Shown here piece by piece: positions 25,657 to 33,089 of a stretch of DNA of 64,000 bases. The position numbers were made by a program, and so were the translations under genes. Below the pieces are notes generated by a model. That model had not been told where the DNA came from, did no database searches, and worked only from the letters and a program-made list of their open reading frames with translations. This stretch comes from Pseudomonas sp. Irchel s3h14. Its GTDB lineage: Bacteria > Pseudomonadota > Gammaproteobacteria > Pseudomonadales > Pseudomonadaceae. The stretch's first letter is position 1; the number at the start of each line of letters is the position of its first letter. The stretch spans positions 120,205 to 184,204 of the forward strand of contig NZ_FYDJ01000011.1 of the NCBI RefSeq assembly GCF_900187425.1. Direction: 5' to 3'.

Positions 25657-26931
25657 ATGAGTGATCGTCGAGTGGTTGTAACGGGCATGGGCCTGGTGTC
25701 GCCATTGGGTTCTGGCGTCGAAGCCGTCTGGGCGCGTCTGCTGGCAGGGCGTTCCGGGTTGCGCAATTTGCCGGACGAGGTGGTTGCCGATTTGCCGGCC
25801 AAGGTCGGGGGCGCAGTGCCGACGCTGGCTGACGATCCCGAGGCGGGTTTCGACCCGGACCGGGCGACGGCGCCCAAAGAGCAGAAGAAGATGGACCGCT
25901 TCATTATGTTCGCCATGGAAGCGGCGCGTCAGGCGCTGGAGCAGGCCGGTTGGCAAGCCGCGGACACCAATGCCCAGGAGCGTACGGCAACCATTATCGG
26001 TTCCGGCGTGGGTGGTTTCGGTGCGATAGCGGATGCGGTGCGCACCACGGACAGCCGTGGGCCGCGACGCCTGTCGCCGTTCACCATTCCTTCATTTCTG
26101 GTCAACCTCGCCGCGGGTCATGTGTCGATCCAGCACGGTTTCAAGGGACCATTGGGTGCGCCGGTGACAGCTTGCGCGGCCGGGGTGCAGGCGATTGGTG
26201 ATGCGGCGCGGCTGATTCGTTGTGGCGAGGCAGACATTGCGGTATGTGGCGGAGCGGAAGCGGCGATCGATCGCGTCAGTCTCGCCGGGTTTGCCGCTGC
26301 TCGCGCCTTGTCCAGTGGTTACAACGACACTCCGGAACGTGCCTCTCGTCCGTTCGACAGTGGACGGGATGGCTTCGTCATGGGGGAGGGTGCTGGACTT
26401 CTGGTGATCGAATCCCTGGAACATGCCCTGGCCCGTGGTGCTCAACCGTTGGCAGAATTGGTCGGTTATGGCACCAGTGCCGATGCCTATCACCTGACGG
26501 CGGGTCCCGAGGATGGCAGCGGTGCGCGACGGGCGATGTCGCTGGCATTGGCCCAGGCAGGCATTTCGCCGGCGCAGGTGCAGCATCTCAATGCTCACGC
26601 AACTTCGACCCCGGTCGGGGACTTGGGAGAGTTGGCGGCCATCAAGGCGTTGTTCGGCACGGATAACAAAATCGCCGTGACATCGACCAAATCGGCCACC
26701 GGGCATTTGCTCGGTGCAGCGGGCGGTATCGAGGCGATTTTCACGTTGTTGGCGATTCGCGATCAGGTCGTGCCGGCCACCCTCAACTTCGATAACCCGG
26801 ACCCCGCCGCCCAAGGCGTGGACATCGTCCACGGTCAGGCGCGGCCGATGGCAATCGAATATGCGCTGTCCAATGGCTTCGGGTTTGGAGGGGTGAATGC
26901 CAGCGTGCTGTTCAAGCGCTGGGAGGGCTAG
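25657..26931 (+). CDS. Beta-ketoacyl-ACP synthase II (FabF-like)
   Basis: 424 aa. The Cys-His-His triad of KAS II is present: C173 in VTACAAGVQA, H314 in LNAHATSTPVGD and H350 in KSATGHLLGAAGG. It condenses malonyl-ACP with an acyl-ACP. It is not in the usual fabD-fabG-acpP-fabF cluster, so it is probably a secondary KAS serving a specialised lipid together with the upstream SDR. Its stop overlaps that of the convergent TetR gene by four bases. Confidence 0.88.
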   Translation: MSDRRVVVTGMGLVSPLGSGVEAVWARLLAGRSGLRNLPDEVVADLPAKVGGAVPTLADDPEAGFDPDRATAPKEQKKMDRFIMFAMEAARQALEQAGWQAADTNAQERTATIIGSGVGGFGAIADAVRTTDSRGPRRLSPFTIPSFLVNLAAGHVSIQHGFKGPLGAPVTACAAGVQAIGDAARLIRCGEADIAVCGGAEAAIDRVSLAGFAAARALSSGYNDTPERASRPFDSGRDGFVMGEGAGLLVIESLEHALARGAQPLAELVGYGTSADAYHLTAGPEDGSGARRAMSLALAQAGISPAQVQHLNAHATSTPVGDLGELAAIKALFGTDNKIAVTSTKSATGHLLGAAGGIEAIFTLLAIRDQVVPATLNFDNPDPAAQGVDIVHGQARPMAIEYALSNGFGFGGVNASVLFKRWEG

Positions 26932-27485
26932 TCCCGGGGCTGCTTGAGATAGGCGCGAGTCACGTCGAGAATCCGCTGCGCCAGCTCGGGATTCTCGACA
27001 CTGCGTGACAGCAGTAAAGCCCCGACCAGTGTCGACATGATGACGATGCTTTGGTCGGCGGCGTTTTCGTCTTCAAGAGTGCCTTGCACTTGTTCGAGCC
27101 GTGCGTTGAGCACCACGTCAGTGGTCGGGCTTTGCTGCCCGCGCAGGCCGAGTTCCGATGACATGGTTGGCAACGGGCAACCTTCATCGGGTGAAGTCTG
27201 GTGCCATTCGGACAAATAGGCGTCGATGAACGCTTCCAGCGGACGATCTTGAGCGAACAGCTCGGAGCAAATCACATCGACCTGCTCGCCTGCGGCTTGC
27301 AAAGCCTTTTCCACCAGTTCGTCTTTTGACTTGAAATGCGAGTAGAAGCCGCCGTGAGTCAAGCCCAGTGCTTTCATCAGCGGTTGCAGACCTGTCGCGC
27401 CAATGCCATCGCGGCGAAAGCGCGCTGACGCTTCCTTGATGATGCGTTGGTGGGTCTGGGCTTTATGGTCCTGCGAGTAACGCAT
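26928..27485 (-). CDS. TetR/AcrR-family transcriptional regulator
   Basis: 185 aa starting at MRYSQDHKAQTHQRI; upstream in-frame starts would add an unlikely extension. The N-terminal helix-turn-helix includes the TetR pattern GIGATGLQPLMKALGLTHGG followed by FYSHFKSKDELV. The C-terminal ligand domain is variable and includes a DEGCPLP segment found in a TetR subgroup that may sense electrophiles. It is convergent with the FabF-like gene and divergent from the GntR gene. The target is unknown. Confidence 0.85.
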   Translation of the reverse strand: MRYSQDHKAQTHQRIIKEASARFRRDGIGATGLQPLMKALGLTHGGFYSHFKSKDELVEKALQAAGEQVDVICSELFAQDRPLEAFIDAYLSEWHQTSPDEGCPLPTMSSELGLRGQQSPTTDVVLNARLEQVQGTLEDENAADQSIVIMSTLVGALLLSRSVENPELAQRILDVTRAYLKQPRD

Positions 27486-27632
27486 CGGGTATCTCCGCAA
27501 CAATGCGCCATATTAACCAATGAAAATGGGATGGTGATTGTACTTCTACTTCTAAAAAGCATGCAGATGCGTCCAACTCCGTCCTGCTGTCTAGAATGAA
27601 CTGGCACGAATAGTGATTACTCATTAACTGAC

Positions 27633-27647
27633 GATTGTTGAACAATC
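27633..27647. promoter_or_regulatory. Operator-like palindrome before the GntR gene
   Basis: GATTGTTGAACAATC is a perfect 7-1-7 palindrome ending 14 bases before the chosen start codon of the GntR regulator. ATTGT-N3-ACAAT is the shape expected for a dimeric GntR/FCD operator, and the position over the leader suggests autorepression. Inference. Confidence 0.55.
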
Positions 27648-27661
27648 ACGAGGCAATGAGT

Positions 27662-28315
27662 ATGAACAGCGGACTGTCCCTGGCCGACCACATCACCCTT
27701 GAGTTGCGCGCCGACATCATTGGCGGCCGTTTGCTGCCCGGCATGGCGTTGGTGGAAAACGATCTGGTGTCTGCCTACAACGCATCCCGCAATACCATTC
27801 GCGAGGCGCTGCATCGCCTGGGGCAGGAAGGCCTGACCCGTTATGTGCGCAACAAGGGCGTGATGGTGCGCAGGCTGGGCGTCGAGGACGTGCGGGATCT
27901 GTTCAAGGTCAGGCGCACCCTGGAGCTGCAGGCCATCAGCGCGAGTCAGCCGCTGCGCGACTATCAATCCGACCGGATGCTCGAAGCCCTGGAAGCCACC
28001 GAGCTTGCGCGGGAGCGCGAAGACTGGCGCGCCGTCGGCACCCACAGCCTGGCCTTTCATCAACACATCGTCGGATTGCTGCGCAGTCCGTTGTTTGATG
28101 AGTTTTTCACCAACGTCGTCGCGCAATTGCGCCTGGTGTTCTGCACCGCCCCCGATGAATCTCGTTTTCAGGCGCCCTGGCTGGCGCGCGACCGGCAGAT
28201 TCACGAGTTGTTGGCCGAGGGCGACAAACTCGCGGCCGAGGACGCCATGAGTCTGTATCTCGACGATTCCGAACACCTCCTGTTGCAAATGCTTGCCCCA
28301 GTTTCCCATCACTGA
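27662..28315 (+). CDS. GntR-family regulator (FCD type)
   Basis: 217 aa from ATG at 27662, eight bases after CGAGG; an ATG at 27656 would sit too close to it. Residues 1-70 form the GntR winged helix (NDLVSAYNASRNTIREALHR, then LGQEGLTRYVRNKG). The C-terminal part is a helical FCD ligand domain (VRRTLELQAIS, HQHIVGLLRS). It is 15 bases upstream of the DUF1989 gene and likely controls it. The ligand is unknown. Confidence 0.85.
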   Translation: MNSGLSLADHITLELRADIIGGRLLPGMALVENDLVSAYNASRNTIREALHRLGQEGLTRYVRNKGVMVRRLGVEDVRDLFKVRRTLELQAISASQPLRDYQSDRMLEALEATELAREREDWRAVGTHSLAFHQHIVGLLRSPLFDEFFTNVVAQLRLVFCTAPDESRFQAPWLARDRQIHELLAEGDKLAAEDAMSLYLDDSEHLLLQMLAPVSHH

Positions 28316-28330
28316 TCGAGGATTCGTGCC

Positions 28331-29182
28331 ATGTACAAAGACTATCCGGCGGCCTATCAAGTCAGCAAAGGCTCAGCCTTGCAGGTGGACAAAGCCTTCT
28401 ACGAGCGGATTCGCGATGCGAAGGACGGGCGCACGCTGATCGAGGCATTCGAGGTGCCGATTCGCACCGGTCGCGCCTGGAAGGTGCCGGCCGGGCATGT
28501 GTTCCGGGTGACCACACCCGTCGGGCCGCAAGTCGGGGATTTCAACGTCTGGAATGCCAACGATCCACGGGAGCGTTTGTGGGCGGCACGGACCCGGCAG
28601 TTACAGGGCGCACACGTCAGCACCCATGACCGGCTCTGGTCGAACCTGCCTTTTCTGCGGCCGCTGGTGACCATCACCGATGACAGCCTGGCCGGTTACG
28701 GCATCGACGAACATGGCGGTCGCTTGCACGATTTGCTGGGCACCCGCTGCGACCCTTACGTGAACAAAATGCTCACCGGCGAAGACTTCCATCATCACTG
28801 CCACTCGAACCTGACCCGCGCGGTACTGCCTCATGGGCTGACCGAGTTTGACGTGCATGACGTGCTGAACATTTTCCAGTGCACAGGCCTGAATCACGAC
28901 GACATGTACTTCATGAAAGCCTGTCCGGCGCAGAAGGGCGATTACCTGGAATTCTTTGCCGAAATCGATCTGCTGTGTGCGCTCTCGACCTGCCCGGGCG
29001 GTGATCTGTCACTGGCCATGTGGGGGCCGGATGCGCAGGATCCGCTAAGCGTGTGTCGCCCTCTCGGGGTGGAGATTTATCGGTTGGAGGATTCGTTGCT
29101 TGAGGGCTGGAGCCAGCCGGAACGCGCGGCATACAAAGGGCTGCATGGCCTGCACATCGCCAAGGCCGATTGGGAGAAATAG
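28331..29182 (+). CDS. DUF1989 (urea carboxylase-associated) family protein
   Basis: 283 aa. The DUF1989 hallmarks are visible: VPAGHVFRVTTPVGPQVGDF near 54-73, HHHCHSN near 154-160, LNIFQCTGLN, and CALSTCPGGDLS near 215-226. In guanidine-degrading clusters two DUF1989 proteins form a carboxyguanidine deiminase. Here a single copy occurs with no urea carboxylase nearby, so the substrate is open. It follows the GntR gene in an apparent operon and is closed by a strong terminator. The ethanolamine permease further along is transcribed oppositely. Confidence 0.8.
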   Translation: MYKDYPAAYQVSKGSALQVDKAFYERIRDAKDGRTLIEAFEVPIRTGRAWKVPAGHVFRVTTPVGPQVGDFNVWNANDPRERLWAARTRQLQGAHVSTHDRLWSNLPFLRPLVTITDDSLAGYGIDEHGGRLHDLLGTRCDPYVNKMLTGEDFHHHCHSNLTRAVLPHGLTEFDVHDVLNIFQCTGLNHDDMYFMKACPAQKGDYLEFFAEIDLLCALSTCPGGDLSLAMWGPDAQDPLSVCRPLGVEIYRLEDSLLEGWSQPERAAYKGLHGLHIAKADWEK

Positions 29183-29191
29183 AAACGCAAA

Positions 29192-29222
29192 ACCCCGTCA
29201 TTTGATGAGAATGACGGGGTCT
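29192..29222 (+). terminator. Terminator of the gntR-DUF1989 unit
   Basis: ACCCCGTCAT pairs exactly with ATGACGGGGT. It is followed by a short T-rich stretch and may also serve the minus-strand DUF2897 gene. Confidence 0.8.
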
Positions 29223-29228
29223 GTTTAG

Positions 29229-29396
29229 TTAGCGGTCCTGCGCATCCTTGGCATCCGCTTCCGCGTTGCGTTCAGCGACGCGTTTGCGTTGCTCCTCGGT
29301 CAGTTCGACCTTGTTGGCGGTGTCACGCAACATCATCAAACCACCAACGATCGAGCCGATGGCAACGATCAGAATCAACCAGGCATACCAGGGCAT
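29229..29396 (-). CDS. DUF2897-like small membrane protein
   Basis: 55 aa: MPWYAWLILIVAIGSIVGGL at the start is one membrane helix, followed by a charged tail (ELTEEQRKRVAERNAEAD). This matches the small DUF2897 family of gammaproteobacteria, whose function is unknown. Minus-strand AGGAGAG precedes the ATG. It lies downstream of the ethanolamine permease gene on the same strand with a 123-base gap. Confidence 0.75.
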   Translation of the reverse strand: MPWYAWLILIVAIGSIVGGLMMLRDTANKVELTEEQRKRVAERNAEADAKDAQDR

Positions 29397-29519
29397 AGGG
29401 CTCTCCTTGAGGGCAGGCCGATTGGCGGTTTTGCCAACCGATCGTGCATACCACTTTGAGCGATTAATTTTCGCAGTGGTTCCATTCTATGCCTGTTCTG
29501 ACAGCCACACTTCGCCTGT

Positions 29520-30884
29520 TTAGAGCCCGGTCAGCATCGCGTCCGCCGGCGCATCGGCACGCAATTGCGCCGTGAGCATGAAGTACACGAAACCCACGGC
29601 CATGAAGCCCAGGAAGATCAACCCGATCAACGTGTTGAACCAGGCCATCGCCACCAAACAGACCACCGCCAGCACCAGTGCAATGAACGGCACCAACGGA
29701 TAGCACGGCGCGCGAAAGGTGCGCTCCAGATTCGGTTCGGTTTTGCGCAGTTTGAACAGGCTGAGCATGCTCATGATGTACATCACGATCGCCCCGAATA
29801 CCGCCATTGTGATCATCGCCGCCGTCAGCGTCATGCCGCCCAGGTTGATCAAGCCATCACTGTAAATCGCGGCAATGCCGATCACGCCGCCGGCGATGAT
29901 TGCCCGGTGCGGGGTCTGAAAACGTGACAATTTGGCCAGGGACGCCGGCAGGTAACCGGCCCGGGCGAGGGCGAAGAACTGCCGCGAGTAGCCGAGGATG
30001 ATCCCGTGGAAACTCGCCACCAGGCCGAACAGGCCGATCCACACCAGCATGTGCAACCAGCCCGAACTTTCGCCCACCACGGTTTTCATCGCTTGCGGCA
30101 GCGGGTCGTTGATGTTCGACAAGGTGCGCCAGTCCCCGACGCCGCCGGCAAAGAACATCACGCCCATCGCCAGCAAAACCAGCGTCAGAATGCCGCTGAT
30201 GTAGGCCTTCGGAATCGTGCGTTTCGGATCCTTGGCTTCTTCGGCGGCCATGGCCGCGCCTTCGATGGCCAGGAAAAACCAGATCGCGAACGGAATCGCC
30301 GCGAACATCCCGGCAATCGCCGGCGCGCCAAACACATCAGAACCGGCCCAGCCGTTCAGCGCGAAGTTACTGAAGCTGAACGCCGGAGCGACCACGCCCA
30401 TGAACACCAACAGTTCGGCCACTGCGAGAACGCAGACTACCAATTCGAAGGTTGCGGCCAGTTTCACCCCGAGGATGTTCAGGCCCATGAACACGATGTA
30501 GGCACCGACCGCTGCGTGCTTCGGATCAAGCGCTGGAAACTGCACGTTCAGATATGCACCGATCGCCAGAGCGATGGCCGGCGGGGCGAAGACAAATTCA
30601 ATCAGTGTCGCCAACCCTGCGATCAATCCGCCTTTCTCGCCAAAGGCGCGGCGGCTGTAGGCAAAGGGACCACCAGCGTGAGGAATCGCGGTGGTCAGCT
30701 CGGTGAAACTGAAGATGAAGCACGTGTACATCGTGGCGACCATAAAGGACGTCACCAGAAAACCGAGTGTGCCTGCCACGCCCCAGCCGTAACTCCAGCC
30801 GAAGTATTCACCGGAAATCACCAGCCCGACCGCAATGCCCCACAGGTGCAGCGTGCCTAGCGTGGGTTTGAGTTGTGTGTTCAT
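29520..30884 (-). CDS. eat: Ethanolamine permease
   Basis: 454 aa APC-superfamily transporter with about twelve membrane helices. GEYFGWSYGW near residue 25, FTELTTAIPHAGGPFAYSRR and IEGAAMAAEEAKDP are characteristic of the proton-coupled ethanolamine permease Eat of Pseudomonas. The start at 30884 has AGGGGG upstream; longer forms run into a REP repeat. A sigma54-type promoter lies 45 bases upstream. The lyase genes eutBC are not in the window. Confidence 0.85.
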   Translation of the reverse strand: MNTQLKPTLGTLHLWGIAVGLVISGEYFGWSYGWGVAGTLGFLVTSFMVATMYTCFIFSFTELTTAIPHAGGPFAYSRRAFGEKGGLIAGLATLIEFVFAPPAIALAIGAYLNVQFPALDPKHAAVGAYIVFMGLNILGVKLAATFELVVCVLAVAELLVFMGVVAPAFSFSNFALNGWAGSDVFGAPAIAGMFAAIPFAIWFFLAIEGAAMAAEEAKDPKRTIPKAYISGILTLVLLAMGVMFFAGGVGDWRTLSNINDPLPQAMKTVVGESSGWLHMLVWIGLFGLVASFHGIILGYSRQFFALARAGYLPASLAKLSRFQTPHRAIIAGGVIGIAAIYSDGLINLGGMTLTAAMITMAVFGAIVMYIMSMLSLFKLRKTEPNLERTFRAPCYPLVPFIALVLAVVCLVAMAWFNTLIGLIFLGFMAVGFVYFMLTAQLRADAPADAMLTGL

Positions 30885-30928
30885 GCGTTGCCCCCTGAAC
30901 GGTTTTGGAAAGCTCGGGGGAGAGTGTT

Positions 30929-30944
30929 TGCAGTGGGCGTGCCA
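30929..30944 (-). promoter_or_regulatory. Sigma54-type promoter of the ethanolamine permease gene
   Basis: On the minus strand TGGCACGCCCACTGCA has the -24 GG and -12 GC with ten bases between, differing from consensus TGGCACG-N4-TTGC at one position. It predicts a leader of about 35 bases. Ethanolamine catabolism in P. aeruginosa is known to need RpoN and the activator EatR, which fits. Confidence 0.6.
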
Positions 30945-31052
30945 GTGTGGTGATGGCGGTCGTAAAGTGCAGAAAGGCGTCGTATCGGGGATGTTCGGTG
31001 CTGGATGTGCGTTTTTTGTGCGCCAGTTGAGGGCGTTGGTGCCTGCAATGCC

Positions 31053-31142
31053 GCCTTCGCGAGCAAGCCCGCTCCCACATTTGGAATGCGTTCGCCCAAA
31101 CAACACTGATCCCCTGTGGGAGCGGGCTTGCTCGCGAAGAGG
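31053..31142. repeat. REP inverted pair (REPIN)
   Basis: GCCTTCGCGAGCAAGCCCGC (31053-31072) and GCGGGCTTGCTCGCGAAG (31122-31139) face each other over a spacer of about 40 bases. This is the common Pseudomonas REP doublet. Confidence 0.9.
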
Positions 31143-31180
31143 CCCGTCCGGTCACCGTGTAACCCCAGCGTAAACCCACT

Positions 31181-31199
31181 CTTTACGCGTTCTTTATGC
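31181..31199 (+). promoter_or_regulatory. Direct repeat, possible KdpE site
   Basis: CTTTACGC (31181) and CTTTATGC (31192) repeat with an 11-base step, one helical turn, about 90 bases before kdpF. OmpR-type regulators such as KdpE bind such tandem sites. No match to an experimental site is claimed. Confidence 0.4.
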
Positions 31200-31289
31200 A
31201 CAGCCAACCCCCTCGCTCTCGTTCCTTTACAGCCTTCCTTCCGACAATGGCTCCACACGCGGCAATACGCCGTAACACGGAGAACTTCC

Positions 31290-31379
31290 ATGAGCGTTCT
31301 GGACGGGGTGTCACTGCTACTGGCAGTGGGGCTGTTCATTTATCTGTTGGTTGCGCTGTTGCGCGCGGACCGGAACTAG
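31290..31379 (+). CDS. kdpF: KdpF subunit
   Basis: 29 aa single-helix peptide (MSVLDGVSLLLAVGLFIYLL, then VALLRADRN). KdpF stabilises the KdpFABC potassium-pumping ATPase. It lies eight bases before kdpA, with GGAG-type ribosome site upstream, and is the first gene of the kdp operon. Length and position are typical. Confidence 0.88.
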   Translation: MSVLDGVSLLLAVGLFIYLLVALLRADRN

Positions 31380-31387
31380 GAGCGGCT

Positions 31388-33082
31388 ATGCACAGTTATG
31401 ACTATTGGCTGATCCTCGCCTTCTTCGCCCTGGTGCTGATTCCGGCACCGTTTCTGGGGCGCTTCTACTACAAGGTGATGGAAGGGCAACGCACCTGGCT
31501 TTCGCCGATCCTCGGCCCGGTGGAGCGCGGGTGTTATCGGGTGGCCGGCGTCGATCCGCAGGCCGAACAGAGCTGGCAGAAGTACACCCTGGCCTTGCTT
31601 GCCTTCAACCTCGCTGGCTTTTTGCTGTTGTTCGCGATCCTGCTGTTTCAGGATTACTTGCCGCTGAATCCGCAAAACCTGCCGGGTCAGGAGTGGACGC
31701 AAGCGTTCAATACTGCCGTCAGCTTCATGACCAATACCAACTGGCAGTCCTACAGCGGCGAAGCGACCCTAAGCTACCTGAGTCAGATGGTCGGCCTCAC
31801 CGTGCAGAACTTCGTCAGCGCCGCCACCGGCCTCGCCGTGCTGGTTGCCTTGTGTCGCGGTATTGGTCGCAAGTCGTCCAAGACCCTCGGCAACTTCTGG
31901 GTCGACATGACCCGCGCCACCCTCTACGGCTTGCTGCCGCTGTGCCTGCTGCTGGCGCTGTATCTGGTCTGGCAGGGCGTGCCGCAAACCTTCGCGCAAT
32001 ACGTGAATGCCGTGACGATGCAAGGCGTCGATCAAGTGATCCCGCTCGGCCCTGCGGCCAGCCAGATTGCGATCAAGCAACTGGGCACCAACGGCGGTGG
32101 CTTCTTCGGCGTCAATTCGGCGCATCCGTTCGAGAACCCGACGGCCTGGAGCAACCTGTTCGAGATGACCTCGATCATTCTGATCCCGGTCGCGCTGGTG
32201 TTCACTTTTGGCCATTACGTGAAAGACCTGCGTCAGAGCCGCGCGATCATTGCCTGCATGCTGGCGCTGTTCCTGATCGGCGGCGCGACGTCGCTGTGGG
32301 CCGAGTACCAGCCGAACCCGACCCTGAACAATGTCGCCGTCGAACAGACAGCGCCACTGGAAGGCAAGGAAGCACGCTTCGGCACGACCGCCACGGTGCT
32401 GTGGTCGGTGACCACCACCGCGGCATCCAACGGTTCGGTCAACGGCATGCACGACAGCCTCAACCCGCTGAGCGGCATGGTTGCGATGGTCAACATGATG
32501 GTCGGCGAAGTGATCTTCGGCGGCGTCGGTGCCGGGCTCTACGGCATGTTGCTGAACGTGTTGATCGCGGTGTTCCTCGCCGGCTTGATGATCGGCCGCA
32601 CCCCGGAATACCTCGGCAAGAAACTGCAAGCGAAGGAAGTCCAGTTGTTGGTTGTGACCTTGCTGGTCATGCCGGTCGGTGTCCTGGTGCTCGGCGCGAT
32701 TGCCGCGAGTCTGCCTGGCCCGGTCGCGGCGGTGAGTAACCCTGGCGCCCACGGTTTCAGCCAGTTGCTCTACAACTACACCTCGGCCAGCGCCAACAAC
32801 GGTTCTGCATTCGGCGGCTTCGGTGCCAACACCGCGTTCCACAACCTGATGCTGGGCTTGGGCATGTTGATTGGGCGCTTCGGTTACATCCTTCCGGTTC
32901 TGGCCCTGGCCGGCAGCCTGGCGATGAAGAAAACCGCCCCGATTGGCCAGAACAGCTTCCCGACTCACGGCCCGCTGTTCGTGACCTTGCTGACCGTGAC
33001 CATTTTGCTGGTGGGTGGTTTGACCTTCCTGCCGACATTGGCGCTGGGTCCTATTGCTGAACATTTGAGCTTGGGCTTCTGA
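31388..33082 (+). CDS. kdpA: Potassium-transporting ATPase subunit KdpA
   Basis: 564 aa, the usual length. The start at 31388 gives MHSYDYWLILAFF; longer frames run into REP sequence. Selectivity-filter-like loops are visible (TNTNWQSYSGE near 117-127; GTNGGGFFGVNSAHPFENP near 231-249). KdpA is the channel-like subunit that binds and conducts K+. It is eight bases upstream of kdpB and expressed with it under K+ limitation through KdpDE. Confidence 0.95.
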   Translation: MHSYDYWLILAFFALVLIPAPFLGRFYYKVMEGQRTWLSPILGPVERGCYRVAGVDPQAEQSWQKYTLALLAFNLAGFLLLFAILLFQDYLPLNPQNLPGQEWTQAFNTAVSFMTNTNWQSYSGEATLSYLSQMVGLTVQNFVSAATGLAVLVALCRGIGRKSSKTLGNFWVDMTRATLYGLLPLCLLLALYLVWQGVPQTFAQYVNAVTMQGVDQVIPLGPAASQIAIKQLGTNGGGFFGVNSAHPFENPTAWSNLFEMTSIILIPVALVFTFGHYVKDLRQSRAIIACMLALFLIGGATSLWAEYQPNPTLNNVAVEQTAPLEGKEARFGTTATVLWSVTTTAASNGSVNGMHDSLNPLSGMVAMVNMMVGEVIFGGVGAGLYGMLLNVLIAVFLAGLMIGRTPEYLGKKLQAKEVQLLVVTLLVMPVGVLVLGAIAASLPGPVAAVSNPGAHGFSQLLYNYTSASANNGSAFGGFGANTAFHNLMLGLGMLIGRFGYILPVLALAGSLAMKKTAPIGQNSFPTHGPLFVTLLTVTILLVGGLTFLPTLALGPIAEHLSLGF

Positions 33083-33089
33083 GGAATCA

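Noticed and set aside
30885..31106. N-terminal extension of the ethanolamine permease.
   Set aside because: It runs through a REP element and the sigma54-type promoter; the ATG at 30884 has a ribosome site.
31196..31387. Long N-terminal extension of KdpA.
   Set aside because: It overlaps kdpF and lacks family similarity; the ATG at 31388 gives the usual KdpA start.
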